This document shows positions 1-11,600 of a stretch of 64,000 nucleotides of DNA, piece by piece. Origin of the DNA: Fagopyrum homotropicum (lineage: Eukaryota > Streptophyta > Magnoliopsida > Caryophyllales > Polygonaceae). The position numbers were made by a program, and so were the translations under genes. Where the stretch lies: assembly GCA_033239125.1 (NCBI GenBank), contig BSWB01000002.1:6295001-6359000 (forward strand), read 5' to 3'. The notes below the pieces were generated by a model. It made no database searches. It was not told the DNA's origin and saw only the letters and a program-made list of their open reading frames with translations. Each line of letters opens with the position of its first letter. Within the stretch, counting starts at the first letter, position 1.

Positions 1-614
1 TGTTGAACAAATTTGCATACGTTTCTAGGCGAAGAAGAAGACCAACAAGAATCAAGACTCGATCTTCATTCCTTTGATCCTTCTACTGTTCAGCAGGATT
101 CACAAGGAAGAAGGTTGCAACTTTGTTTGATATTGAAGAAAAACGTATGCAAGAAACAAGAAAAGAAAGAGGCGGAAATTTATTGAAAATGGTTGGCAAG
201 GATAAGGAAGGACGTTTCTAGGGTTAGAAGATCAAAGGAAAGCCGGCTTATATGATAGAAGATCGGATCTTCTATCTATGGAAGGAAATAAAACGGAATT
301 AAAATCAGATCGGCGCGATCTAGGGCAAAATTGCAGGGGTGGTGAATGCCAAAACAAGGTATTGCAAACGACACACGATTACCCGCAAGAGACAACTCGA
401 TCAATCAATCAACAAGGACTCATCAAATCCTCAAACTCATCCTAAGCTAAACAATTGCTTCATAAATCAACATATATTACTACCATATTATCAACACAAA
501 GCACCACTCTAATAAGTGTATAATAACTTACCTAATCCAACTTATTTGTCTGTTGTATGTCACTTAAATAAGGTTATATGTGTTAGAACCAATTTTTGTA
601 TGATTATATGTGTT
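1..614. repeat. Dispersed repeat also found near 42.1-42.4 kb
   Basis: I see no gene here. Bases about 370-560 closely match about 42140-42350 in the same orientation: both run from a stretch naming 'cgacacac' through 'caactcgatcaatcaa' to 'taataacttacctaatc'. The 42-kb copy lies in an LTR-like region beginning near 40798, so this is probably another piece of that element family. Bases 1-370 match nothing else I recognise in the window. Confidence 0.5.
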
Positions 615-1249
615 AGAATCGATATAGGCTCAGATTAGACTGTTCGGGTCAGTAAAAAATGATCCGAACCAAACATTAAATAAGGTTAACCCTACTCATG
701 CATGATAAACACATATAATGTGTCATGAATGTTAGCCACAAATATGCTTGCTAACTCAAGTATCGAGTAGGTCGTTTTCGAGTCATTCTCAATGTGCCAT
801 AATTGCTTAATGCCAAGGGACAATTTCCATCCACGTACATATACGTATTTATCAATCAGAACGTTTATAATCAACCGATATCAACATGTGTAGTCACTCT
901 AGGGTGTACATCATTAGTTATTTCAGTTAAGTAATTCATCACTAATAATAAAATCGTTATTATATAAATATATGCATCTTAATTTATTTATTTTTAATAT
1001 TTCGTTCATGTTTGTGAATACATTTATATTAATATATTGTATCATTAATATTAATAATATTTGTTATGGATATATAATAGATCGCGACATCTTTTTTGAT
1101 AGAAATTAAGTGTCCATCTAATTAGAAGGATAAAATGAAAACGGAATGAGAACGATTAGGGGAAGGAAATGAAGTGAAAATAATTATATAATTTTCATGT
1201 GTTAAAAACTTCTATCATTCTATTCTTGTTGTTGAACATACATTTTTTG

Positions 1250-2550
1250 AATTAATTAGGAAAATAGGACCCCTTAAAATTATCTTTTGTAAACTAGGCC
1301 TCTATATAAAAGAAAGAAATAATTTCTTTAATTGAAATGATGGTGATTAGATGTTTACTTTTGGTTTAAGTATCTTTTTTTATATGTTTACCTTTATTTA
1401 TTTTTTGTTAATGTAGTTAGTTTGATAAAATTTTCAAGTCCATGAATGTTTAATTTTTTTGGGTGACATTGTTTTCATTACCCAAATATGAATTGTAGTA
1501 TTTTTCTCATTATTGGGTATATGTTTATTGTTTTTGTGGAATGTTTCTTATTGTTGAGTATGCATAAAGTGATATTTTTGGGTATGTTTTATGGTTATCC
1601 AAATTGTGTTACAAGGACCAAATGTCATTTGGTATTAATGTTTGGGTACAATATCGATTTGTGTAAATTTTGGTTATGACAAATTCAAATTGGGTATATT
1701 TTTATACGTGTATTGACTTTGTAATATATTTCTTATTATTAAGTATATTTAAAGTGATATCGTGGGTATGTTTTATGGTTATCCAAAATGTGTTATAATG
1801 ATCATATATCAAGCGAATTTTTGGGTAATGATCAAATGTCATTTGATATTGATATTTGTGTACAATATCGAGTTTTGAAAATTTTGGGTATGACAAATTT
1901 AAATTGGGTATGGATTTTGTATTAAGTTATGTTTAAATTGGGTATAAATGTAAAATATTATCCAAATTATGGATATTGTTTTATTTTGATATTTGATTTA
2001 TTGGGTATCTTGTTTACGAGTATGTTTATGTACTTTGACAAATTTATTTTTGGGTATGATTGTGACATTATTTGGGTAAGCGGATTTTTGAGTAAGCGAA
2101 TTTTTGGGTAAACGGGTTTTTTTCTGGGCAGAGGGCTGTGTTTTTTTGGCCCCAAATTCCCTTCAAATGTCAATCAAAAGTGTCACAATCATCACTCACA
2201 TCAGCCATCACTCATTATTCATCACTTTTGTCAACTTTTTGTCCTATTTATGAATTAATCTAGTAAAGTAGGAGCCCTATTTCTCAATTTGTAATTGGTA
2301 GACCCTAAATTTCAACTCTATAAGATAAAAAGCCCTAAATGCCAATTCAGCCACATTTTTTTTAGGAAAGGATTTGGTCAAATAAGTCATTTTCTATTTT
2401 CATTAGATTTGTGTAAACTTTTAATTTTTACCAGTTTCATTAAATTGAAGTTGAAAGATAAGGGGTTTGATTAGGGTACATTTACTAAACATATTTAAAC
2501 CATGAGCCTATTTACTAGAGAAAAATCTCAAAAAGACTTACTTAACTAAT
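1250..2550. mobile_element. Repeat element rich in TTGGGTA motifs, copy A
   Basis: This roughly 1.3-kb stretch interrupts duplicate copy 1; the matching place in copy 2 (about 50875-50895) is uninterrupted. The core (1440-2115) repeats a degenerate 'ttgggtatgttt' motif with spacers such as 'caaatgtcatttggtat'. The two ends look weakly inverted relative to each other, with 'ggaaaataggacccc' on the left and a complementary 'agggccctatttc'-like stretch on the right. A relative lies at 37380-38540. A non-autonomous DNA transposon is the best guess. I see no coding capacity, and the exact ends are uncertain. Confidence 0.5.
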
Positions 2551-3097
2551 TTGACCTATTTTTTATTGATTCGATAATATTTTATTTACGAGAAATATTA
2601 TAAACAATTATAAATGGACTTATGTAGTCAAATGACCCATCTTGTTGAAAATGCAACCCAATAAGTTGAGCTTTGCCCTATTAGGTCCATAGGAAGTCCA
2701 ATATGTAGTAGAAGGATGTTTTGGTAGAGCTAGGGTGTCCTCATGCAAGTTATAGCCACAAAGATGCTTATAACGAGTCGTCGAACTTGAGTTCATTCCT
2801 CAACGTGTCCTAATTGCTTCAAGTAAAATCTTGTACACTTTCAATAAATATCACAGACATAATATATTCAAATTATGGAAGACCAACCATTTTTCCCATC
2901 CCGATTTAATTAAGTCCCTTGATGTCGACGTTTTGACAATAACTTTTAAATTACTTGACCGATATTAAATTGGTCATAATATCTTACCAAATTTCATCCT
3001 TTAAGGTCATCATGTAATATGGTGTATTCTATGACCCCTTATATATACCAAATAATAAGAAAATAAATAATCACACTAAACAAATCCTGTACACTAA

Positions 3098-3249
3098 GGT
3101 CTCGTTTGAAAGTGCGAAGAATTATTTCCGGTAACGAAATGATTTCGAATCAATCAAAAACTATGTTTATCATTTTCATTTCCTCTCCGATTCTTACCCT
3201 TATCCGATTTCATTCCGTTTTCATTGCACCACTCCAATCAAACGGATCG
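3098..3249. mobile_element. Short MITE with near-8-bp target duplication
   Basis: A 152-bp element starting 'ggtctcgtttga' and ending 'caatcaaacggatcg' has roughly inverted ends. It is flanked by 'tacactaa' (3090-3097) and 'aacactaa' (3250-3257). Duplicate copy 2 has the empty site near 52938-52946. The 8-bp target duplication suggests an hAT-type MITE. Relatives lie at about 7974-8142 and 56131-56304. Confidence 0.65.
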
Positions 3250-3599
3250 AACACTAACAATAAATATCAATGACCATCATAGTTTCTTCGTGGTTATGTT
3301 GTAAATTCTCAACTGTTTCATTTGAGATTTGATGTGAATTATAATTTCATATTTTTGATATAAAATTTTCTCTTGCAAACTCTCTAATCAACATGAAAAA
3401 AGTTAAACACTACTCATCACAAACTTTTACTTCAATTGACAAACTTAATACAAATATGTGGGATAAACACACAATAGATGGGCAAACATATGCACCTCTT
3501 ATTAGGACTCCTTTAACAATGACCAAATTGTAAACACACAATAGGGTTTCTATGATAGACTTTGACCACCGCTATTAGAGAAGACTTTGACCACCGGTA

Positions 3600-6500
3600 T
3601 CACAAACGACTTTGACTGTCGGTATTAGAAACGACGTAGAAGTGTTTCTTGAACTTGTCCACATGAGCCACTTGCAAGCACAAAACAACCACAATGGATC
3701 CATCATTCTCGAAGCTAGGTAGAACAAGTGAGGATCCATCCAGATCGCGAGCTATTGGCATGAAGTCGATCTGGTTTCCCCACCCGAAATCCAAATCATG
3801 GTACTTATGATATGTCAACCAACTTATCACTCTCAAATTAGGATTTCCATGGTAGGGTTTGTCCTTCTTGGTGGTATTTGATACTCTTCTATCTTGTCCA
3901 TGAAATGACAAGTCTTCTTTTCTCTCCAATATATCCATGTTGGACAAAATGTAGTCTTCATCAACCTTATTAGTTGCTTCTCTTATCTTTCCACAAGTAA
4001 ACCCTAGTGGGTTCGAGACGAGTTCTCCGGCTCGGCTCATTGCCCTGATGATAAGAACCGTGTTGCCGAAGTAAGTTTGAGGTAAATTAAAGGTGTGGAT
4101 TCGTCGGCGTGCATCAACTGCAATGGATATTGAGGTTGCTTGCTCGTTCTTGAGTTCTCTAGCTTTATACAAACACCTCCAAATGTGAGCTGCAACCACT
4201 TCATAGCGACTGAAACCGCTGTCGCCGTTTTCGGTTAAGGTGGAGGATGCAACCTTCTTGAGTTCATCCATTTGAGCCTTTGTTAATGGCAATGCTAACT
4301 TCACGGTCTCCTTCTTCCGTTCTTCTACGCTGTCTTGCTTGCCTAACAACAACGGCTGATCTTTGAACTCGGTGTGATCGGAGACGCTTAGGTGCCGGTC
4401 GCTATTAGGCCTCTCTCTTAGTTTGAAAATTGTTCGATCAAGGTAGGGGGCTTCCTTCATTGGCTCTCCACGAGCAAGTCTAGATGCATTGGATATGTAA
4501 AGTGTTACGTTCTTAATTAGGGTGTTATGAATTACACAATACTGTTTTGATTCTGTGGGTCACTCGTTCCTGCTGCAATGTCTCCTTAGAATGGGTTTCC
4601 CTGATCACTTGGTGGAGTTGATTAAAGAATGCATATCTACTGCCTCTTACTCAATCAATATTAACGGGTCCCTTTGTGGGCATTTTGCGGGGACTAGGGG
4701 GCTTCGTCAAGGCTGTCCCCTATCTCCCCCTCTCTTTGCCATAGCTATGGAATATCTCACTAGTATGATCCAGCTGAACACTTTGAATCCACAATTCAAT
4801 CATCACCCGAAGTGTTCCAACTCCACCATTACCCATCTCATATTCGCTGATGATCTCCTATTACTTTGTAGAGGAGATAACACTTCAATCTCGATCCTGA
4901 AAGACACACTGGATGGCTACGGTCGTGTGTCTGGCCTGATCATCAGTGCTGCAAAGTCCCTCCTGTTTACTGGAGGCATGAATGATGGTGAAATTGCTAG
5001 TGCTATCAACACCACTGGCATGTCTATTGGTACCCTCCCGTTTCTCTATTTGGGAGTGCCCATTGGGAGTAGTAGACTGAAGGTTCATGATTACCTCCCT
5101 CTGATCAACAGGGTCACTAAGCGCATTCACTCCTGGAGTGCTAAGAAGCTCACCTATGCTGGCAGGGCTCAACTCGTCAAGTCGGTCCTCTTCTCCATCA
5201 GCCAACATTGGTGCTCCCTCTTCATGCTGCCGGCCAAGATCATCAGTATGATAAATAATCTCATCAGATCCTATTTTTGGGCTGGCATTGCGAACAGCCG
5301 GCGTTCCCTTGTGGCTTGGCACGAGGTTTGCTCCCCTAAAGCTAATGGTGGGCTTGACTTCCCGGATTTTCACACTCGGAACAAGGTTTTCCTTGCTCGA
5401 CTGATACATGACCTTGATCAGGGGGATAGTAACCTCTGGACTATGTGGCTGAACAAGCATCTGATTAAGCATGGTTCTAGTATCTGGAATTGTAGAGCCA
5501 AGCCCCACCATAGCCTCGCTTGGAAGAATCTTCTCAAGATCAGGGATGCCATCCCCACTAGCCCTTCGGGGAGACGGGGTGAAGCCTTCTCTAACCCTAA
5601 TGGTGCTTTCTCTCGCTCAAAAGCGTACGCCATCTTCAAACTTCAGGCGCCCCTGAGCACGCCAAACCCCTTCAAGGCCATCTGGCTCAAGTCTAATATT
5701 CCGAAGTGTTGTTATATTGCATGGATTGCCTCACTTCACAGACTGCCCACCCTTGCCAGGATCAAAACTTGGAACCCTGCTGTCAATGATACTTGTAAAC
5801 TTTGTTCTAGCTCTATTGAGAGTGATGAGCATCTTTGGAACCAGTGCAGCTATGGCTCTCTCGTTCTCGATATCATCTCCAGATGGACTCATACCCCCCA
5901 CCCAGCACCCTATCTGGGCTGTATTTGGACCTGGCTTACCTCCTGTACAGACCCCAAGCCTAAGCTAATGGACAGTGTTCGTATTGCTTCAGTGCTTTCC
6001 TTCGTATACCATGTATGGAAGGTTAGAAACGATCTGCTCTTCAACAACAGATTTACTAGAGCAGTGGAATGTGCTAGCATGATCATAAAGACCACAAAGC
6101 TCCACTTCGCAACTAACTGGAGAGACCGATCCCCGTCCACCATCCTCTCGGCTAGCATGCTCCATCTGAATTTTGTGTGATCTTCTTCCCTGTTGAAAAT
6201 GACTTTGTAACCCTCCTGCCCTTGTTCTTGCGCTTGTAACCATTGTACATCTTTACCTCAGTATAAATTAACTTTTCAAAAAAAAAAAACTGTTTTATAT
6301 CAGATCCAGATTTATTACTGAAACCCCATATGACTTGGACAACATACGCGTTATGTTATGTTTGAACTCAACACATAAGTTCTATATAAATCATCGTAAA
6401 TCTCTACCCTTAATACTAAATCTCTACCCTTAATACTAAGTCTCTACCCTTAATACTCACCATCCGACGGTTGAGTGGATTATTAGTAGTTATTGTGGTT

Positions 6501-7174
6501 ATTCCTAATTATTATTAATTATCATATCTACACTAAATCTCTACCCTTAATACTCACCATCCGACGGTATAAGATTGTTATAATGTATACACACGTTAGA
6601 GGGTATATCTCCTACGTAAGATCCCATGTTAGCAATTAGCATGTACGTACCTAGCCCATTCAGAGAACAAGTGAAAGACACTTTGGCCATCAGCCACCGC
6701 ATGAGAGAAAGAAATCCCCAACGTCACCCCGCCGCACTTAAACCTCGTCACTTGCACAGCCAACAACGGTGTCTCCTCCACCGGACACCGCTCATTATCC
6801 ACCTCCGGCACCAACCGCCCAAGCTTCACGGAATCGAAATCCCGAAAATAACTCATATCTCCGTCACACTCGGCTTCCACCACCTCCGCTCCCATACCAT
6901 TACAATCTATCTCCAACCGGTGACCACCCTCGAGCCACCTCAGCCGCCCGGAAAACGGGCTGAATTGGGCCAAGGCCCGGCCCAATGAGCCTTTGAGATT
7001 TTCAACCTTGGATGACCATTCTTGGGAGTCTGGCTTGTAAAAGTAGATGAGCCTGGCGTGTAGGACGCCGAAGATCTGATCCCAAGCCGTCATGTACATC
7101 GGGCCTTCGTACGCCGGAGCTCCATCGGGCTTCACTGTGTGAGTGCCAAGGATGGTAATGTTTGTTGCATCCAT
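3600..7174 (-). CDS. BAHD acyltransferase, copy 1 (hydroxycinnamoyltransferase-like)
   Basis: Two exons: 7174-6651 (524 nt) and 4479-3600 (880 nt). Together they encode 467 aa. The donor is AG|GTACGT and the acceptor CTAG|ACTT, so the junction reads WARLARGEP, where this family usually has its intron. The acyl-transfer motif HxxxD is HAVAD (residues 158-162) and the structural motif DFGWG is at 405-409; both are intact. Members of this family move an acyl group from acyl-CoA to an amine or alcohol in the cytosol. The 'EPMKEAPYLDR' and 'VEERKK' segments resemble spermidine hydroxycinnamoyltransferases most, but the acceptor cannot be told from sequence. A LINE sits in the intron in the opposite orientation. 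Homology with copy 2 is lost about 25 bases upstream of the ATG, so the ancestral promoter appears gone. The reading frame is intact, but expression is doubtful. Confidence 0.88.
4549..6289 (+). mobile_element. 5'-truncated L1-type LINE in acyltransferase intron
   Basis: The element ends in a 12-base A run (6278-6289). It is flanked by the 8-bp duplication 'actgtttt' (4541-4548 and 6289-6296, sharing one A with the tail). It lies inside the intron of acyltransferase copy 1, antisense to the gene; the copy 2 intron lacks it. A 5' truncation, poly-A tail and target duplication are the usual products of target-primed reverse transcription. Confidence 0.9.
4555..6180 (+). pseudogene. LINE reverse transcriptase fragment (ORF2, C-terminal part)
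   Basis: A 541-aa open frame starts inside the reverse transcriptase domain. Visible blocks are 'GLRQGCPLSPPLFAIAMEY', the catalytic FADD (FADDLLLL) near residue 96, the thumb segment 'YLGVPIGSSRL', and a C-terminal zinc-binding region like zf-RVT ('CKLCSSSIESDEHLWNQC'). The endonuclease and the N-terminal half of the polymerase are missing and no RNase H follows, so it cannot move on its own. The frame is open throughout, suggesting a fairly recent insertion. The start at the first ATG has no meaning because the copy is truncated. Confidence 0.88.
6398..6575. repeat. 20-bp tandem repeat in acyltransferase intron
   Basis: The unit 'tctctacccttaatacta' occurs three times head to tail at 6401-6458. 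The last copy runs into 'caccatccgacgg'. A fourth copy with the same 'caccatccgacgg' tail occurs about 100 bases later (6538-6570). It lies within the intron of acyltransferase copy 1; I see no function. Confidence 0.7.
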
Positions 7175-7970
7175 TTTATTAGTTGAAGAAATGGAGATAG
7201 GAAGGAATATCCTTCTGAAAAAAGTTAAGCGGCCGAGGGGCTACTCAGCTGCTTTGTAATTGCTGTTGTGGCTACTTAACAAGGCCCAACAGACACTAAT
7301 TAGCCGCTTGGACTGAAGCGGTTGTTCTTATCCTTCTTCTGTCCTTCCCCATCCCTTGGTCTTCCACGAGTCTCCTTCTCGCCAAACCAATCTGTTGTTG
7401 ACGTGTTCTTCCGCCACGTGGCCTGGCTAGCAACAACCATGGATACATCTCCTTTCTAAGATTTCCATTACCAAAACTCTTGTTTTGTTGTGTGGTTGTT
7501 TTATTTGCACATTAACTCCTCTTTCTCTTCAATCATATGTAGATGGCGTTGATGGAGTCTCCGAGCAACTCGAGTTTGATGCAACCTCTTACTGTTCGAC
7601 AGTTATGTGTGAGAAGGTGGCAGTTTGCTGAATTTCTATCATCACCTAATAAGATTATCATAGGATTACTTATAAGAACACTATTCTCTAACCTATCTTT
7701 CTTGTATTGATTATGTTACAAATTACATTGAAATTTTTTTTCCTTTTGGGTTTTTAGTAGCACACTGGAAAGTGGAATTTGTTAACGAGAGAGTAACGCA
7801 GCAATTAATGCTTCTGATGTTAACTTCCTATAGCTTCACGTGAAATGACCATGGCTTCACTTCTCACATTCAGGGAGGTTGCAGCTAATGAAGCACACAT
7901 CACAACTCACAACCCAGAAGGTCTTTATAATATCAATAGAATTTAATTATCAAAATAAGATATTTTTTTT
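7175..7970. other. Upstream region of acyltransferase copy 1; origin unclear
   Basis: Only the first 20-30 bases upstream of the copy 1 start codon match copy 2, so this DNA replaced the ancestral promoter. It starts with 'aagcggccgagg' and contains pyrimidine-rich stretches. A 55-codon open frame on the plus strand (7543-7710) has no recognisable product and no clear splice context. I see no TATA box at a plausible position for either gene. Confidence 0.35.
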
Positions 7971-7973
7971 TGG

Positions 7974-8142
7974 CTCGTTTGGATGCGCTAGGAATCATTC
8001 TTGATAATAAAATGATTCCGATTAAAACTATCTTTGGTTTGGTTAGAGGTCATTTAACACATGAAAGTAAATTCATCATTTCCATTTCCTTGCCCTTATC
8101 CGATTTTATTTTCGTTTCCATTTCACCGCTTCAACCAAACGG
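7974..8142. mobile_element. MITE relic related to 3098-3249
   Basis: The left end 'ggctcgtttggatgcg' and right end 'gcttcaaccaaacgga' are roughly inverted. Internal 'atgaaagtaaattcatcatttcc' and 'cttatccgatttta' resemble the elements at 3098-3249 and 56131-56304. No clean target duplication is visible. Confidence 0.5.
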
Positions 8143-8311
8143 ACACTTTATTTCCTTTTACCCCTTTTCATTTATCTTGTAATTTTTGTACTATAAATTT
8201 CTATATTTTCCTCTTTTCTGAAAAACTATCCATAGTTACATTACAAAAAAATTTACTATTAAAAAATATATTATGCTACTCTCCATTAGTTTATATTCAT
8301 GGCGGATGATA

Positions 8312-8867
8312 GACGTATTGGCGAAAATTACTAATTGTAACCACAATTACGTACGTGAAGTGCTAATTGTAACCACAATTACGTGCGTGAAGTGCGTAGT
8401 TTGATTTTTCAGCTCCGGAGTCTAACTACGCTTGTGGCGTGCGTAGTTGGAGCCGATGCGAAGCCAATAAGAGCCGATTAACTACGCTTATGGTAAACGT
8501 ATTTGAAGTTGTATTTGAAGTTGTATTTAAAAAAAAAAGCTCCAGTTAATGGGAAGCGTAGTTAGAGTGAATTTTTTTTAAAAAAAAAGAAACTTCCGCG
8601 TAGTTTAAATGAATTATTTTTTTGACAAAAAACTTCAACTTTGATTCCCATTATCAAAGTTGAAATTTTTAAAAAAAAAAAAACTCCAACTACGCTTACC
8701 ATTAACTAGTTGAAGTTAATTTTTTTAAAAAAAATTTTTTTACCGGCTCCAACCAGCTCAGGTCGGCTCCAACTACGCTTGTCAAACGTGTAGTTTGAAT
8801 CCAAGCACAACTACGCACTTCGCATGCGTAGTTGTGGTTACAATTAGCGATTTTTGCCGGTACGTCT
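8312..8867. mobile_element. Long inverted-repeat MITE
   Basis: The ends are inverted copies: the left reads 'gacgtattggcgaaaatt' then 'actaattgtaacc', and the right, reverse-complemented, reads 'gacgtaccggcaaaaatc' then 'gctaattgtaacc'. The outermost bases on both sides are TA, a possible 2-bp target duplication. Complementarity extends inward through many 'aactacgc'/'gcgtagtt' blocks, so much of the 556 bp could fold into one imperfect hairpin. The first 40 bases of the left arm are partly duplicated. It encodes nothing; the superfamily is not certain. Confidence 0.75.
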
Positions 8868-9310
8868 AAAATTACTCATATTCATGCATCTAGTGATAAT
8901 AGTTAAAGTAATTTCATGCGTTGTTCTTTAATTATTGTTAATTTCACATACTGTCTCAAGTTTTCTATAATTTTCTATATTTTTCAAGGGAACATAATAT
9001 ATATTAGGTTAAATCATTGACAACAAAATCCACAATTTCTGGAGGGAAATCCGTATGAAAAATCTCCGAATAACCAACAGATGGAGTGAGCGTAGAAAAC
9101 TTAGAGAATTAAACTTTTATCCAACAATATATATAGCATGATTATCACAAATATTAGCTTTCCATGGGGCTTCTAAATCATAACTATAAGTTGTTATTAG
9201 TATGCAGCTATTGGCCTTCTTTGCTCAACAACAAGAGCCGGTAAACGTCTACTAGCTTTCTCTGCTCAACAACATCAATAGTTTATGGCTTTCTCTGCTC
9301 AACAGCATCA
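8868..9310. other. AT-rich intergenic DNA, nothing recognised
   Basis: No coding, RNA or repeat signal is visible apart from a short duplicated 'ctttctctgctcaacaaca' phrase near 9205-9310, repeated three times at intervals of about 50 bases. Confidence 0.5.
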
Positions 9311-9329
9311 ATACACCTACTAAATATGC

Positions 9330-9610
9330 GGGCTATATGCGACGCTTTGCTTCCGACACTATGTCAATGTGTCGCAAAAAATTTGCATCCGCAAAACCCT
9401 CGCTAAATTGCGACATCTTAAGGTGTCGCAATTTTCTGACACATGTAGGTGTCGCAAATGGCAGTATCAGAGACACATCAAGGAGTCGCAAATTTCGACA
9501 CATGTAGGTGTCGCAAATGACAGCTTAGGGTGTCGCAAATGACAAAATAGCGATACCTTTGAGTGTCGCTTTTTTATTTTATTTTAACGACACTATAAGG
9601 TGTCACAATA
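9330..9610. repeat. Array of GTGTCGCAA motifs
   Basis: About eight copies of 'gtgtcgcaaat' or close variants lie within 280 bases, one facing inverted as 'ttgcgacatc'. Spacing is irregular, roughly 25-45 bases. Dense short motifs in both orientations are typical of the sub-terminal regions of CACTA or related DNA transposons, where transposase binds. I found no CACTA end or target duplication, so this is probably a fragment. Confidence 0.55.
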
Positions 9611-11090
9611 CAAAAAATATGGAGGATACAATTTTACTAGAATAGTTATTATGGAGGAGACACATTTAAGGCTCATGTTGTAACTCAAAGACGATAGTGT
9701 TAGTAAAATCTCATACAAAAATATTGTCATGGCTCGTGGTCGAAGTTGAAAAAGGGAGTATGTACACATGATGAAGCCTTTAACCGAAATTACTAGGCTA
9801 TTTTGCTAGTCACAAAAGATGTGGGATACACTTCTCGATGTTGATCAATTATATATACATTTGGTCCAATCTAGCATAATAAATAAAATATGTAGCTAAA
9901 AAACATAACACGTCAATCATTTGTAAAATATGCCTCAAAAGCCCCGAAATTAAATCTCGAGTTATATAGTGTATCATATGACTTAGGCTTGCGTAATCGA
10001 GTAACCTTAATAATGTAAGGTTTGGTATGTAAGAACATACTTGCTAAGAGTCAAATGAAAGTGATGTACATGTATATCTTGGAATAGTACAAGTAATGAA
10101 ATTGATGATTTTCTTCCTATGTGCCAGCATCTAACTGTTCATTAAAAGAAGAGATCAATAGACACAATGATACAGCTATGAACATATTACAATTATGATG
10201 TTGTTTTTGTCCTTTTTATCTGTATTTGATTCATTGTTAAGCTGGCAAATAGTGACTTGACTGCCAGATGGCTAATGCTAACTATTGGCATCTCAAGTGA
10301 AATGAAAGGACAAACCCTTGTCCAAGTTAGAGAAAGGGTATCAAACAAATCATATTTCACATCTATCATGTGTTTCACTTTCACCTGCCCAACCAAATGA
10401 CTCATTTTATAACCTAACGGTTATTAATAGTGTATATATGGAATCGGAATGCCATGAAATCTGAAATCGAGAGGAGAACGATTCATTTCAATACTCATGT
10501 AATAAGCCTTCGAATGAGAATTAAAAAGAATCGGATTATGCCACTCTTCATTCTATTATCATTTCAATATGATTCTTGCACGTACCAAATGAGCCATGAA
10601 TGATTCAACAAACTACACATTTCCAACAACGAATCAAACACCATCTATCAGGAATTTGTCATTCTTAATTCTATCCAATTCTTAATTTCCGAAGGCTCTT
10701 TAACACGAGTCATGTTCTCCATGATTCTATAGCAATCATTCGCGATATATTATACAATTACCTACTGGAACATTCTAGGTTATTCCATGATAGCAAGAGA
10801 AACCTAATCCTTAATGTAAGAACGATTAATGTTGTAAAAAGAAGTACAGTATAACTTTATACATCCAAACACCACTTAGTAAACAAAATTATGCAGCATA
10901 ACACTTCACTTGCTTTATAATGCAACATTGATGTCACATGTCTTTGAATGGCTTTTCACTAAGAAATGACATGATTGTTAGTTTATCTAAATGTGCCACT
11001 ACTGGCTTGACCTGCAGTGCCCAAATACCTAACTGGTGGTTAAGATTTCACCATCGAAGTTGACAGCCTCAATCAATAGTGAAGTATGGG
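9611..11090. other. Intergenic DNA, no gene supported
   Basis: Both strands lack an open frame with protein-like composition. Short frames on the minus strand near 10193-10405 look like chance. A 10430-10690 stretch rich in 'gaatcggaat' and 'cattctattatcatttc' resembles the ends of the MITEs elsewhere in the window, but I cannot define its borders. Confidence 0.4.
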
Positions 11091-11600
11091 ATTTTTTTTA
11101 TTTGGTCAGATATAATCCAACCTAAAATATAGATCATCAGAAAAATTGGTGTGGGGGTCTAGATTCCCAAATGGGTTGGTTAGCAACACTATTGATTTCT
11201 CCGAAAACAAGCTTGATATGGACTTCGTCAAAGAACCGAAAATCCAATCTGGAGTCGGATAAAATCATCTCGACCTCCCACGGACAACTCCACAACCCTT
11301 GGAGTGTCTTAATGACACAAATTATCACCCTCAAATTTGATCTTTTGAATCTTCAATCTGATACCCTCTTGTATCTTCAATCTGATATCCTCTTGTCAGC
11401 CAGATCTAAGAGCAAAACCGAGTTGGACTTCTTTTTTTCCTTCATCAAGGCTAATAACCTCACCCTTATGGTTCAGAATCACAAAACCAATAGATTTTAC
11501 TCCGATTTGAGTTTTGATCCATCAATCAATTTAAGAAAACTAGATTTTGGTTTATCTCACTTAATGTTGTACTTTTACCTTATAGTAGTAGAGTTAATGT
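11091..11600 (-). pseudogene. LINE RNase H-domain remnant
   Basis: Read on the minus strand, 11334-11137 gives 'VIKTLQGLWSCPWEVEM' and 'VFGEINSVANQ'. These match the RNase H end of the LINE at 51080-51652, which has 'VIKALQGLWSCPWEIEM' and 'VFREISCVADR'. Homology continues to about 11560 through shifted frames. A T run near 11091-11098 may be the remains of the poly-A tail. It is a degraded, 5'-truncated LINE end. Confidence 0.75.

Larger units (their letters stand above)
615..7200. repeat. Segmental duplicate, copy 1 (acyltransferase unit)
   Basis: This block aligns in the same orientation with about 46575-55800. Shared landmarks are a 615-950 flank (matching 46575-46677 plus 49101-49330), a mobile-element relic near 1104-1250 (matching 50732-50870), 2560-3600 (matching 50880-53331 apart from a LINE) and the whole acyltransferase gene. 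Copy 1 has extra insertions at about 1250-2550, 3098-3249 and 4549-6289. It lacks the solo LTR and the LINE found in copy 2. Homology stops about 25 bases upstream of the acyltransferase start codon. Confidence 0.85.

Noticed and set aside
1440..2115. TTGGGTA repeats as an interstitial telomere
   Set aside because: The plant telomere unit is TTTAGGG. These motifs are irregularly spaced, degenerate and part of a dispersed element.
4885..5511. Long minus-strand frame opposite the LINE reverse transcriptase
   Set aside because: It is a shadow of the plus-strand frame, which has the FADD motif and conserved blocks; the shadow has none.
7543..7710. 55-codon frame as a small gene
   Set aside because: No recognisable domain, no promoter and no matching copy in the duplicate; likely chance.
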